From Notospermus geniculatus (taxonomy: Eukaryota > Nemertea > Pilidiophora > Heteronemertea > Lineidae): a stretch of 64,000 bases of DNA. Where the stretch lies: NCBI GenBank assembly GCA_002633025.1, contig NMRB01001315.1, forward strand, positions 95,904-159,903, read 5' to 3'. This document shows positions 49,901 to 61,840 of this stretch, piece after piece. A program made the translations under genes and the position numbers. The notes under the pieces were generated by a model, which saw only the letters and a list, made by a program, of their open reading frames with translations, ran no database searches and was not told the origin of the DNA. Every line of letters starts with the position of its first letter. Within the stretch, counting starts at the first letter, position 1.

Positions 49901-51070
49901 TTCTACAGTTCGCCATTTTTTTACTGGGCGACTCAATATCATCAAAAATATATAACACCAAAAATATACAACTCGAAAACCGCAAATCTGGCAACTTTCT
50001 ATCAATAAATAACGCTATCAGCCTGGCATTTTCTTGTGGTTTGTATGTCTAAATCGAAAATTGAAGTCTTTTCCTACCACATGAGATTTGTCTGACGAGT
50101 CAGTTCCTCGAAATAGGTGAGATACAGCGCTCCAAAGATGGGTTTTTTAGGCTTTTTTCGGCATTTCGTACAGCAACCTTCCTGGGTGATAAGTTTACTA
50201 TATTCCCACAAGATGGCACACCAACGAGCTTGCCAAATCTAGCAACCAACACTTGCCTCTCATTGGCTTATGCAAATACCCATCTCCAAATATGGAAAGA
50301 CTTTATCGTCAGCGCCATCTGCTCAGAGCAAAACTTTATCGTCAGCGCCATCAGCTCAGAGCAGAAGAAACTTATCCAATCGCTCATCCAACACAAGTGA
50401 GGGTGCTAAGTTTCAAAACTTCTTCAATCCACTCTTTCAAGAATTTTCACAACATCAAAGGACGGTATAAAAGTAAAAGTGTGTCAAATGTAATTGTACG
50501 CTATGTAAAGAAATAACGATGTACCAGTTGAATATCGTGAACATGGTGAATAACACATTTCACCCTTGTCATCCTCACATGTTAAGTAAAAATTTAGTGA
50601 CCACCATTTAGTTCAGTTATCACTGTACGTCAGTTGACTACATGAGTAACTTTGGCCTTGTACTGCTAATTATTAATATAATTGTGTGCAATTGATTTTG
50701 CACAATCAACGTGAATATTGGTTTAAGAGGAAATATAACATCACTCACCTTTGAGATTTCCAAAATCAATTATTTGAGTACTTACCGATTTTTTAAAAAT
50801 TGCTTGATCGGCCTTGCTTACTTCACTCCGGTAATCTATAGCTGGGGCCATGGGGCATCTTCTGCTGGTGGAATGCCTCGTCCAAATATATTGATAGCCT
50901 TAAGAGGAAAGAACATTTCCGATAGGGTATTTCTGTTTTGGATACAATGAATGGGTACTTTTGAGGGGAATCAGACAACATTACTGTCTTGAAAAGCAAA
51001 AATAACATTTGAGAAATGATTAATCTAGTCATTAATTCAGGAGATGCACCACTTCAGGTGGCACCACCAC
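49901..51070. other. No firm gene; small tandem duplication
   Basis: A 33-bp phrase with TTTATCGTCAGCGCCATC is duplicated at 50300-50365. A minus-strand frame at 50823-51032 reads YRKCSFLLRLSIYLDEAF, and a neighbouring frame reads MFFPLKAINIFGRGIPPAED; neither is recognised. Otherwise AT-rich. Confidence 0.35.
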
Positions 51071-51202
51071 TGAAACTTGTGGCTTGTGGAGGAATTGAAC
51101 GGACCAACATTTTTGCCTGGTAAAAAATCAGCTTTGATTTCCTACCACTTCATTGCTTTTGGTAGTGTTTCAGAAAATGCAATGAAACATTCTTACAATA
51201 TT

Positions 51203-51300
51203 GCCTGCGGCATTTCCTCCTCGGGCACTTCCTCCTCGGGCACTTCCTCCTCGGGCACTTCCTCCTCAGCCACGTCCCGGGCGACCGCTGCCACGGCTCC
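51203..51300 (-). repeat. 15-bp coding-like repeat (EEEVP on the minus strand)
   Basis: Four copies of GGCACTTCCTCCTCG-like 15-mers encode GTSSS on the plus strand or EEEVP on the minus strand, bounded by an Ala/Val-rich frame on the minus strand (VGAVAAVARDVAEEEVP). Because 15 is divisible by three, it could belong to an exon. No flanking splice sites were confirmed. Confidence 0.45.
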
Positions 51301-51659
51301 TACCTCGATTTACTCCTTGAACGGTTTGTCTATCATCCTAAGAAGAGAGAGGTTGCACTTGACAGCACACAGTTTACAAAGACTGATTAGTACATTAGTG
51401 AAAAGATGAATGATGAAAGGGTTGTTGCTTGAAGAATGGTAATGGTCGCAAAATGCCAAAAAAAACACCCCCAAACTAGTGCACCATGATGATGAAGTAC
51501 TTATAGTACTTATAATGTAAGTTTTCACATCATTGTTAAAACTTAGAAAGAGAACAATCATGAGATCTACAACATGCGTTGAGACAGTCAATAGGCCTAG
51601 TCAACGAAAGTGGAATATCGACAGTGACTGGTGGTTGTACCATAGTTGTAGAACTATTG

Positions 51660-52090
51660 TTTCATATCAGTGATATAAGGTACGGCCCTGCGAAGTCCAT
51701 CCGTTTTGGCAAAGGCTCTCAATGGTAGACTAAATCTGGAACTAGGCAGTGGCGCCATCATCTGATGAGTTGGTGTAACTTTGTGTAACTTACACCTCAT
51801 ACATGCGTGTTCCACCTCTCTCACTTCTCTTATCCTGATAATCCAATATTTCTTTCTCAGCTGAATAATCGTGGCGTCCCTTCCAACTTGGTAACTTTCT
51901 GGTGGACTTTCTGAGTGACGAGTCGACTAACTGTATGCCTCCTGGGCAGGACGACTTGAAACTTTTCAGATGCTGTCAAGTATCTCACGTTTTCAAGTCG
52001 TGACCGCAGTCTCAGCAAACCATAAGGGTAGGAGATTGCTCTTCGACGGTAAAGCATTCCTTCTTTGAGTGCTTTTATCAATTACCTTCG
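51660..52090 (-). pseudogene. BEL/Pao integrase zinc-binding relic
   Basis: The minus strand carries FQVVLPRRHTVSRLV, then in another frame RKKYWIIRIREV and HACMRCKL and MAPLPSSR. This is the order H...YWI...R...C-x2-C...LP-x-x-R of the HHCC region and following linker of Pao integrases. There are at least two frameshifts and the DDE core is absent. Confidence 0.5.
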
Positions 52091-52449
52091 CTAGGCATTA
52101 TGTGTAACCCCGGTAATGCCTTAGCCTTCAACTGCTGTGATGCGCCTGCACAAAAGTGCAGTGAATAAATTTAGGCCTTTTTCTGCCCAAATTTAGGCCT
52201 TTTTGGAAATAATAATAAAATATTTACCAGTAAAGCTCTCAAAAACGACCAAAAAGGGTATTTTGAGGTTGCAGTTGTCAAAACGTACGGAACTACATCG
52301 GAAGGATAAAACCAAATTACTCAACAGGTTCTTGGTTAGCTCTTGGTTAGCTCAACCAATCAGGACACTGCATTGAGTGGTCACGAGGGGTCAAGTGACA
52401 GAATGTAAACAAGACCATGTGCTTAATCAGCTGTCACTGTCTTTTCTCA

Positions 52450-52830
52450 AATATGCATCCATCAGGAACGATCGATCCTTTGGTGGCCGAATGCATTCGA
52501 GAATATGATCCTTCTCTGATCCTTAAACAAAAGCAGCTTGAATGTCTTTTAACTTCACTACAAACTGCTCCCCAAGACTCTTCTTCCCATGAACAAAAAA
52601 TGTTGTGGAAGCCGAGGTCGACAGGCACAAGAAACACTTGATATCCACCGATTTTCTTGGCGTTTCGGGTTGCATTCCCACATTCGTGGGCGCAGCCATA
52701 TTGAAGAGTGACGTCATCAAAATGTATCAGTACGCGAAGTGTGATCACATACCCAAGTTGTTACGTGATCGATGCCGTGCAGTGTGTGCTTTTATCTCCA
52801 AATTCCTCCCTCTGTGTTATGCGTAAGATG
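52450..52830 (+). pseudogene. Possible helicase N-terminal fragment
   Basis: The frame reads MHPSGTIDPLVAECIREYDP and LILKQKQLECLLTSLQTA, resembling the segment before the Walker A box in RecQ-like helicases (L-K-x-x-Q-L-E-x-L). No GKS/T box follows. An overlapping minus-strand frame is equally long. Weak call. Confidence 0.25.
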
Positions 52831-53077
52831 CATTTCTTTGCTTCTTGACATTCCTCTTCAGTCAACTCACCAGTCCATGATCATAGTCCGATTCTCAGAG
52901 ATCTTTTTAATAACCATGCTGCTATCCTTGATAGAGCTGCTCCAGCGAGACGTCATCTGTGATACGTCATCACGAGGGGCAGCAGATCAACTTGACCCAC
53001 CAGGTGAACTGGCCTCCAGGTCCAATCCATTTCACCGGGAGAGAACAAAATATTCATGCTTTGTGTCGAAATAGCTG

Positions 53078-53263
53078 ATGCTGGGCCTGAAGAGAACCTG
53101 GTGTATTTTTTACTGTGGTGTGATTGTACATGACCTTCAGAAGCTTGATGATCCATGGATTGAACTCTCCATTAGGAGCCCTGACTGTGGCTATATGAAG
53201 TTCAAAAATGGACAGGAATATCTCAAGACCATCATAGACGTGTACCTTGATGGTGACACTGAC
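53078..53263 (+). CDS. Unrecognised ORF split by a hAT-like element
   Basis: The plus-strand frame reads CIFYCGVIVHDLQKLDDPWI and YMKFKNGQEYLKTIIDVYLD, ending GDTD at the insertion edge. On the far side (53813-53870) the same frame resumes AVNKAIEAASKTATVNG, so the insertion split a continuous frame and left a 5-bp duplication. A later plus frame (54235-54340, MDAYDMDEDFPVQHYTLALS) may be related. Family unknown. Confidence 0.4.
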
Positions 53264-53807
53264 CAGGGGCGGATCCAGGGGGGGGGGGGGTGTCCAGGGT
53301 GTCCGGACACCCGCCCTTTTGCTTAGGGTGCCCTTTTTTTGAAGAGTGCATGTTTTCAAAATGTATTGTTTTTAGCTGAATGTGTGTTTTAATTGCCCCA
53401 TGATAGTGTCCATTAGGAGCTCTGCTGGGCATCAGGCGACAATGGCACATTGTGCTGCTTGTCTTCCTGGTCTATCACTTGTCTAAGCTGCATTTTTGAA
53501 AATATACTGGTTACTTTTGACGTAGGCCTACGTATCCTCCACTTTGTTGTCCATTTTGACTATAAGTAAAATTCTCGACGCCACTCATGTCATAAAAGCA
53601 CACTTGATCACACAACTTGTTATGCCCTGAAATGCCGGGAAAATGCATCTGAGAGCGTCTAGATTTTCAAATTTTCTGGGGGAGGCCCCCCACACCCCCC
53701 GTCGGCGCGCGCCTTCGGCGCGCATGTCGGGGGCTTCACCCCCTCCTGAGGTGCCCCTTTTGGATGGACTGGACACCCGCCCTTGGCAAATCCTAGATCC
53801 GCCCCTG
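53264..53807. mobile_element. 544-bp hAT-like element, 5-bp target duplication
   Basis: Ends CAGGGGCGGATCCAG and CTAGATCCGCCCCTG form 15-bp TIRs typical of hAT elements. CTGAC is duplicated (53259-53263, 53808-53812), which would fit the hAT5 subgroup rather than the common 8-bp type. Internal complementary GGACACCCGCCC and GGGGGCTTCACCCCC blocks are present. It is non-autonomous. Confidence 0.8.
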
Positions 53808-54666
53808 CTGACGCTGTGAATAAGGCAATTGAGGCTGCGAGCAAAACTGCAACAGTCAATGGTACATGTACCTAACGGAGGAATAATTGTTACAACGTCA
53901 AATATTCGTGAAGCTGCTGCCTCCTGGGCAACTGGCACTGGTACAAGTTGCGGTGCAAATTCTGGGGCGAATGGTTCGTATGATAGTCTGCATTTATCAT
54001 CCGCCAGTCCATCCATTACTCAGAATGCTGCAGTACCCAGGTCAACAGGACCCATCTATGTTCAGGGAACTAAGGGTACCTAAGAGACAAGCCCAAGCGA
54101 GGGAGGAAGGAGCTAGGCTTGATTGTGAGTACGCTTAACTGATCATCAGACTGGGGTATTCTCGGCAACTTGTCGGAGCTGTTATTGCAGAGCAGCTCAT
54201 CTTTGAAGGTGATGATTTCAAATCGCTGCCTGACATGCTTGAGGCGGTGATGGACGCGTACGACATGGATGAGGACTTCCCCGTCCAGCATTACACCTTG
54301 GCTCTCAGCGAGCAGAATTTGCCAACGATTACGCATACTACACCCCCTTGTCTCCTACACTCGTCTAAAGAGTTAAACTGGTTGGAGAGAGAAAATCACA
54401 AATCACTCCTTCCAAATGGTAATAATCACGCACCCATCTTTAACCATTATCAAGTCAAATCTTCACCAAAGCGAGTACATTTTAGCGAGTAGATTAGTCT
54501 CTATGTAGTCATTTGGGGGGGGGGGGGCATTACAATGGCCTTTTATTTTTGCTTCTGGGAACTAGTACTGGTAGTCTGGCTTTCTATGCGAAAATGTCGC
54601 TGTCGGATGAAACTAGTGACTTAGCACCCAGACCATCACTCCCTGCATCGCTGTTGGAATCATCTG

Positions 54667-54886
54667 GTGGCAGACTTGCAAGTGCCCTCTCTAGCCAGTG
54701 TTCTAGGAAGAAGAGGATATCTTCATGACACTGGATCCTTATTTCAATCATCTGTCGAGCCGCTCTGAAACACCTAGTGGCAGACTTGCAAGTGCCCTCT
54801 CTAGCCAGTGTTCTAGGAAGAAGAGGATATCTTCATGACACTGGATCCATATTTCAATCATCTGCCGAGCCGCTCGGTCCACGCAC
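54667..54886. repeat. 110-bp tandem duplication
   Basis: GTGGCAGACTTGCAAGTGCC at 54667 recurs at 54777, with almost no difference over the unit. It is recent. The sequence before it holds a G13 run at 54515-54527. Confidence 0.9.
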
Positions 54887-54899
54887 CTCTCCAGTCTGC

Positions 54900-56790
54900 T
54901 CTCATCATCTTTGATTTTTAATTATATCACTTGTTGACAGCACCCTGTAGTGTGAGGTTACTCATGGTGGATTTCGCGATTTTCTCCTTTAGACATGTTA
55001 GATGGTGAAAGCTGTCACCACTGAACTGATTGATGAATGTCAGGAAGTCTTTCAAAGATGCAGTTTCCTTCCCCACACCGAGTGGTTTGAAGTTGAATGA
55101 GACAAACTCTTGTTACAAAACCAGTGCGGAGTGTCATCATGTGCAGTTTCGTCATCTAAAAATGTGGATGTTACACAACAGTGTGAATGTTTCTGACATG
55201 GGCACATAGACATTCGTTGTTTGAAGTGCTGACTCTTTAAAAATTCTCACTACTTAGCCTAATAATTTTCATTTCCAATAATAGTAAACTAGATTTGCGT
55301 GGACTGTATAACGGGGTATCTGATTATACGTCCTCCTCACTCCGCAAGCGTGAAGGTTGTTTCTTCTGCCTCGAATTTTTCCTGAACCATCAATATAGTA
55401 CGTACCGTGGTAAAATTTCACAAACAAAGACTTTTGGGCCTGACTGCACTATCCCCCACCCGGACAAAAAAATAGTTCCTTTGCTGAAAGTTACACTTTC
55501 ATTTGGCTGTAATTTGGTTTTCACCTTCAGAGCTTCATGAATCGGCTCACCCACCAACCGGCTCACCAGACTGACCCATCGTCTCACCGGCTCATCGTCA
55601 TCCACACAGAGAAATTTAGATGCATCATTTTTAGTCACTTGAGTGCATCTCCAATACATGCCATTTTTAAATTACCATTTTTAATAAGGTATACGTATTA
55701 TCATTTTTAACATGTTACCGTACTACAAATTCACACTCTAGCCAACAAATATACTAGTAACATTGCCATAAGACCATGTTCGACGTCTAACGCTACACGG
55801 TATATGCTTCATCTGCGCAACTACTTAATTACTAACATTCGGAGTATTGGAATATTTTAAGAACAGGCCAAACAGGTTAATTATTAAATATTTGTAGGTA
55901 ACAAGTCTTCTGGGAGTTCAAAAAGTACAATTTGTTTTCGACTGATACATGTACCATAATTTTCTGATCCCGAAATCATGTGAAATGAGTAAGGGGCCAT
56001 CAAAATGGCTTTGATGAGAAAAAAGGCAATGTGACTTCGTCTGGGGGGGGGGGTCTCAATTTGGGGAAGCCCACTTCATCTTTCTTGAAAAAAATTGTCA
56101 TCACTCTTTTTTACAAGAGAATGACTTTTTTACATGCAGTCTTCAGAAAGCAACAAGGTTCTGGCCACATAGGCCTACTGTGGACTATCAGGCCTTTCAA
56201 TTACATGATAGCGATGACGGATAACGTCAGTGACGCCCAAAGTCAAAAGGCGCCCAAACTAAGGTTAGGTCCCCTAACTCTCCTCCAAGAAATAAATGAC
56301 GAAACCTTTATTGAATAAAGTTTGTTTACGGCCAGAATCATAATTAGTTTGCCTTCATCATTGACTACCCAAAATAAACACATCTGTCAGTGAATTTGTA
56401 CGAAAACAGCTGCTGAAGTGACCCGACTTCAACCTTTAATCTGACAGAGCTTGTCATGTTTCCAAGTCCATTTCTCTCAAACCCCTGACTGAATTCCTGT
56501 ATAATCTATTTGGCTGCAATGCAGAAAGAATGCACTTTCCAGTCATACCAAATTTGTTTGCTAGATTTCATCCAGTAAGGAGATATTTACTTAAATAAAT
56601 TATCTCACTTCAGAGCCGCATTGGTCATCGACGATCTTTTGGCGGGAAAACTGGCCCAGTGTCATTAAATGCATGCATGGCAGTCTGTGCATGAGTCATC
56701 AAGTTAGCACTAGATGGCGACACTGCTACTTTGTATAGGGTGTATCAATATCAATAACAACACTACATTTTTGGAAGATTTTTTCTGTAG
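54900..56790. other. No firm gene
   Basis: Short frames are seen on both strands (for example 55390-55659 minus, with CVDDDEPVRRWVSLVSRL) but none has a recognised domain. A G11 run is at 56043-56053. Confidence 0.35.
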
Positions 56791-56792
56791 TA

Positions 56793-57074
56793 GGCCAGTC
56801 ATGTGGTGTTAACCCCTTCCCATCCAAGGCCAATGGGTCTAATAAGATATCTATCTTGATTCAACAAGGATTGTAGGCCAAACACGTGGTATTAACCCCT
56901 TCCCACCCAAGGCCAATGGGTGTAGCCCAATCCATGTGGTGTTAACCCATTCCCACTGAAGGCCACGTGGTCTANNNNNNNNNNNNNNNNNNNNNNNNNN
57001 NNNNNNNNNNNNNNNNNNNNNNNNNNNNNNNNNNNNNNNNNNNNNNNNNNNNNNNNNNNNNNNNNNNNNNNNNN
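56793..57074. repeat. Minisatellite with an assembly gap
   Basis: At least three copies of a GTGGTNTTAACCCCTTCCCA/AAGGCCAATGGGTGTAG unit of about 50 bp occur before 100 N (56975-57074). The round gap size and repeat flank suggest a collapsed array. Confidence 0.75.
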
Positions 57075-57389
57075 TTGAGTAAAATGGCACACATACCGGT
57101 ACGCATCTTTCCCATGGCATGGTATATCGCTGCAACAAACAGGTTGGCTCCCACCATTAAAATGGCGGGGGGGGGGGCAAGTTTGTCACTTCCAGATGAA
57201 CTCCTCACAGGCATGTCTGTCATGTCAGACCTGAAAGAGACAGTGACGGAATTAATGGTCTTGTTTCGTGAACGTTTTGCCTTGCTGTCCTTCCAATGGC
57301 AATAAAGCAGCCACATGACGCTGGGTAATCTAAATGATTACCATATGAATGAGCTCGCGAACAAATAATTGCAAGTGTGACTAGTGCAC

Positions 57390-57650
57390 TAGTGTGATCG
57401 AGGTAATGCATCCATCGTGATGGGTACAGTTGCCCCGAACGAGAGGTAGAAAGGCTTGTATCCTGTGCTCTCATGCTTGGTATAATTATATGCATAGAGA
57501 ACTTTGTTGACGTGGTCACTCCAGAAGGTTCCCTGTGTCTCTCCCAGTGAACGTAGCATAGCCAATAACGTGCGATTCATCCTCTCCACCTGGCCATCCC
57601 CTTGGGGATGGTAGGGTGTCGTTGTAAAGGCATCAGTTGGAGTAAAGCAT
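57390..57650 (-). pseudogene. Ty3/gypsy integrase fragment
   Basis: On the minus strand the frame has PYHPQGDGQVERMNRTLL, then FWSDHVNKVLYAYNYTKHES and GYKPFYLSFG, the last third of a chromovirus-like integrase core. The final catalytic Glu region (QVERMN) is kept; everything upstream and downstream is missing. A G11 run follows at 57716. Confidence 0.75.
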
Positions 57651-57889
57651 CTTCTTCTTTTGGGTTTCTCATCTACGTCTAGGGTACTCTCACAGGGATT
57701 TCGCCATGATTGTCAGGGGGGGGGGGAGAGAGAAAATTCAAAAAATGTTTGAACGTTTTTTAAAAAAATCTTTTTTTTTGGTTAAAAATGGCATCCAGAG
57801 TCATTTTTGCGCTCAAAAATGCAAAAATTAGTCTTCCTTCTGCATGAAAAGTGAAAATAGTGATATTTGAAAAAGGTTAGTCTGCAAAC

Positions 57890-58300
57890 TTGAGGGGGCG
57901 ATATCCCCTCCTTGAAATGTTTGAAGAGGGGATCTTCCCCCCTCTGGCAGAAACACTGCTCTCCTCCTTCAGTTCGTTAATTCTCTTGCGTCAGTTCGCA
58001 TTTTTTCTCGGGACTTCTCAGGAAAATCAATTTTCTCTCTGCAGAATCTCCCGCCCGTGCGAAATCCATGTCTGGGTTTTCCTTTAACTTTCTTAATGGC
58101 ACTTGCAGATACAATCCTGCTGCTCTCTTCCCTGCATGCATACCCCAACCACACATTATAAGCTTGAAGTTGTTTGTTGAATTCGTCGGAGATTCAATGA
58201 TTATGTTTCTGGTATTTATGTTATTATATTGGAATTCTGCATTAAAGATATTGTATAAATTGGCAGCAATTGCTTGAAGTATTCTAACATAGTCCTTTCC
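57890..58300. other. No firm gene
   Basis: Frames exist on both strands with no recognisable domain. AT content rises toward 58300. Confidence 0.3.
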
Positions 58301-58324
58301 AGACATATCAGACTCACCATCTAG

Positions 58325-58427
58325 GAGTGACCCAGATTCCTCAGAACTGACATGTACCTCTCTCTCTCATTACACTATTACATGTATGTCCAAATGGGTG
58401 AGCACATGGACCATGGACCATATCATT
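58325..58427 (+). mobile_element. T-tract element tail only (E10)
   Basis: It matches the last 100 bp of E3/E5: GAGTGACCCAGATTCCTCAG, then GGGTGAGCACATGGACCATG and ending TATCATT. The head and body are absent. Confidence 0.7.
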
Positions 58428-58719
58428 CTTGATACTTTGTGAGCACCATTTCCGCAATGACCGTTGTCCGCCAACCTCTCAGAACAAGCCTCTCGAAGAA
58501 GCGCCCAGAATCAGTAAAAACACTTTTAATTAAATGTTTATGTTACCCTACGGGTAGAGTTGCCGTAGGATAACTAGCTGACGTCACTTCAATAAATCAA
58601 CACTACACAGTTATGTTTTAGCAGATAAACTCACCTCACAAACCAGGCTGTTGCTCATCTTATTCTGACATCCACAAGGTCATTTTCGGAAATTCAACTA
58701 CCTTAATGGTTTTATTCAG

Positions 58720-58935
58720 GCTCTTCATCAAAAAATTCCAAATCTTCGTCGTCAGTAAGCTGATCATCTTCAACTAAATTTTCTACGGCTACGACCACCT
58801 CGCCCTAATTTGTCGTCAAGGATGGGAAGGCCGCTGGCCCGGAAAGCATTCTGGACGGCTTTCGGGACGATCCTGTCCCAGGCGAAAGCTATTCGCGGGC
58901 ATTCCCCATCGTCCTCTTTGTTACCAACCTTTCCA
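58720..58935 (-). pseudogene. DDE transposase C-terminal relic with acidic tail
   Basis: The minus strand has CPRIAFAWDRIVPKAVQNAF and ASGLPILDDK, then after a frame change VENLVEDDQLTDDEDLEFFD and a stop. W-x-x-I..x-x-I-x-x-x-F-x-x-x-G-L followed by an acidic end resembles Tc1/pogo/Tigger-type transposases, but the catalytic part is gone. A tentative family call. Confidence 0.35.
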
Positions 58936-59689
58936 TAGTCAAACACGTAGGCCTAAAGTGGCTTGATACCAAAAAACCAAGGAGCGAAACTTTCCAAATA
59001 ACCATGGTTATAAAACACATGGAACAAGTGACTATCATATCTGGTTTTTCCTCAGCATGTGTCTTGAAATATTGCAGGATTTACAAACTTTCCGTATAGC
59101 TTTTTTCTGCAAAGGAAAGACGGACAATGAATTTATTTACATCCACCTTCTTCAAATATTCTTATTTTTAAAACGTCCTGTATGCCAGCATCATTTTTAT
59201 CCAACTCAAGTTACTGGTACAGTCTTTACTGTCAGAAAACAGTTGGTTTTTCCATCACTGCATGATACCGGTACCTAACAGGAACTTGTACAAATTTGTC
59301 CTTGGATTTGACAGTCAGCTTGATCATTCGAGTTCAGTGCTTGTATTCCCCAAATTTTGATTAAACACTTGCATCTTTGCTGTACAGCAGTTCAATCAAA
59401 AGCTCGTCAAACATGTCAAGGTCATCATCACCATCAATCTTTGTTGGGATTGGCTGCTTTTGATGCTCAGTGTTGAGGACACAATCACCACGTCTTGTTT
59501 CAGCACCAAGCCATGGCGTCCAATATTCATGGCGCGTTAGGTGAATCACCACAATTTACCACACTTTTCCCACCAAACACTACCATTTCTGAACATGAAT
59601 TGGCTTTGCTGGTCCAGGGTTACCTCCTTTCACAAAGTACATTCCCTTCTCAGGATCAATGCAATAACTTTCCAGATAGTACGCATCAG

Positions 59690-61010
59690 TTTCTTACACC
59701 CTCTCTTTTTGATGTATATCTCGTATATGTCTTTTGATGTTCTTCGAAAGCATTTTTTGCCACATGCAACCATCTCTGACTATTGGTCAGCTGCTCCACA
59801 GAGAGACCACGTGAAACGTCATCCGCCGGATAATTATCCGTGTTGGCATAGCGCCACTGACTAGGACCACTTCCTTCCTGTATCATCGACACACGATTTG
59901 CCACATAAGTATGAAAACGTCTGCTCTCATTCTGTATGTAGGACAACACCAGGGTACTATCTGTCCAAAATGTTGATCTATCCAGAGACAACTCCAACTC
60001 CTTGCGTAACAGCTGATCCAGTCGCACAGCTACTACTGCCCCAGCCAATTCCAGACAAGGTATTGTCTGCTGCTTCACTGGCGCTCATACCTCTAGTCGG
60101 AATATCGGCGGGGTTTTGAGCGGTCGGAACGTGGTGCGACTGCGCCGGCCAGATTTCCCACTTTTGACGCAAGGTTTCGGGTAGCGGCTCGTCCCAGGAC
60201 ACACGTCCACGATTCCTGAGTCAAGATCTTTGCTCTAATGGTGAATGGTGAAAGAAAGTTAGCGTGGCGGAGGCACTAAAAAAACTGCGCTTGGTCATTT
60301 CCGTAAACTCAGGCGGTTTGACAAGGAAAACGTATTCATCAGTATTCGCATCCCACATCAGTCCAACGTGTCCAAGGGTCTTAACTGACGGTAAATCACC
60401 ATCCTCAATATTGAGAGCTGTAGCACGCTCCTGCTCCGGTACATCACTCAGTACTTCTATCACAGGTCGGTGTCTTGTTCTAATGAGGACGTCGAGTAAA
60501 TCGGTTTGCACCTTCGGGCCAGAATGGACGCAGTCATTCAATGACTTTCCGTCACATTTGGCCCCTCCGTCAAGCACGATCCTTACTTTCGTTGAGGCTT
60601 TATCAAGCCTCACGACTGGAAAGTGTGGTAGATACCAACACTGACTGTTTGTGAGCTCAGATTTGGGAAGTTGACGGATAACCCTTTGCCTCTTGATCTG
60701 ATATAATACGTTTGTACTCAGAGGCGACTAACGGCCTCTTCGAAAGGGCCTTCTCCATATTTCGGAGACGAGATGCGGCCATCTGCCAATTGTTTGGAAG
60801 TGATGGCTCGCCATCCTTCCACGGTATGTTGACCTGATACCGGTTGTTCTCGAACTTAATGGTAATTTCAACCTTTTGATCAATTTTCATATCAGAGGGT
60901 GACCCTTGCTTATCTACTTCCCACAGCTGTTTGAACACATTGGTCAGTTCGGCATCGCGATGGAGGTCACGTGACAAACTAAAATGCAAGGCTTTCTTGA
61001 GCTTGAAAAC
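59690..61010 (-). pseudogene. BEL/Pao pol relic, internally deleted and mosaic
   Basis: Minus-strand order: RT start with YQVNIPWKDGEPSLPNNW (about 60840), RVVLDGG-like KVRIVLDGGAKCDGKSLNDC (about 60570), then LGLMW-type GHVGLMWDANTDEYVF (about 60350), WEIW at about 60140, a PAQNPADIPTRG-type patch, then IPCLELAGAVVAVRLDQLLR and FWTDSTLVLSYIQNESRRF (RNase H) and NYPADDVSRGLS. The RT segment with the catalytic YxDD is deleted, frames shift at least four times, and no LTRs are seen. It is inactive. Confidence 0.75.
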
Positions 61011-61068
61011 AATCTCAATCTTTCTGTGATTTCCGAATGGGAGTGGACATGTGTGCAGGCCTTTTCTT

Positions 61069-61727
61069 TCATTTCCCTTTTTGCTGTGTTTCAGTTTGCT
61101 TCTGTTTTCCACTGGTCCTTTTCTTTTTTGCCATGTTCAAATGGTCCAAGAGAATTTGCTCATCGACAGTAAGAAGATCTTCCTTCTTATCAAAATGACT
61201 GTCAGTCCCAAGATCATATGAGTGACCAGACTGAGGATTTTTGGTGAGACAACCATCACATTGGTTATAAAATTTGGTAAATCAGTAGAATGATCCCATG
61301 TTGTAAGCAAGTACTGGATTTGACTATTGATCAGAAAACAGAGCTTTTCTGTGGCTGTGGTCGGTGGTATCCATGACTGTGGGTGTTTGAAATCCTTGCC
61401 AGGAGGCTTGATTGAATTCTGGCGAACTTTTTCAAAAGTTAGTTTGTTGGGATGTAGTGATGGTGGACAATAAAGCTGTTTCAAAAGATCTGCAAACACA
61501 ACTGGAGATATGAAACCCTCTACAATTTTTTCATTTGAGTCTTTCTTCAACTGGATGATATTTGACAGTATTTCGTGGTTGTCTAAAAGAGCTGTGATGA
61601 TTTTGCAGTGGGAGATTCCATGTAGTTTTGGCAAGAAGTCGTTGCCACCTAAACATAATGCAACAGCTAGAATGGCAGCAATGTTTGGGATGTTGGGGAA
61701 TGCTCTCTCTATTTCCCTCAATAATTC
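61069..61727 (-). CDS. XPG/FEN1-like domain protein, terminal exon
   Basis: The acceptor ATAACAG precedes 61727. The exon reads ELLREIERAFPNIPNIAAIL, then LCLGGNDFLPKLHGISHCKI, the pattern of the GCD(Y/F)-x-x-x-L-x-G-I-G block in XPG/FEN-type nucleases, here with Asn-Asp for Cys-Asp. A Pro-rich linker WIPPTTATEKLCFLINSQIQ follows. Near 61270 the frame must shift to continue with NQCDGCLTKNPQSGHSYDLG and KKEDLLTVDEQILL. It ends in a Lys-rich tail, with a stop at 61069-61071. One missing T in a T4 run would explain the shift. It belongs to a family of uncharacterised marine-invertebrate proteins; nuclease activity is not assured. Confidence 0.55.
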
Positions 61728-61840
61728 CTGTTATGTTATAAACATCTGATGATGTCTTTTTCAAGAGCAGGAATACACTCCATTTAAAGGTCCCATCTTC
61801 TCTTCTAGGCCAGTGTAAGGATACTGTGAATTTGGATGTA

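Noticed and set aside
53264-53807. Standard 8-bp TSD for the hAT-like element
   Set aside because: The 8 bases on either side do not match; only CTGAC does, and it restores the host frame.
56851-57316. Open frames across the second gap
   Set aside because: They span 100 N in a minisatellite, with no domain on either side.
59690-61010. Active retrotransposon
   Set aside because: The RT catalytic block is deleted, frames shift repeatedly and no LTR or primer site is present.
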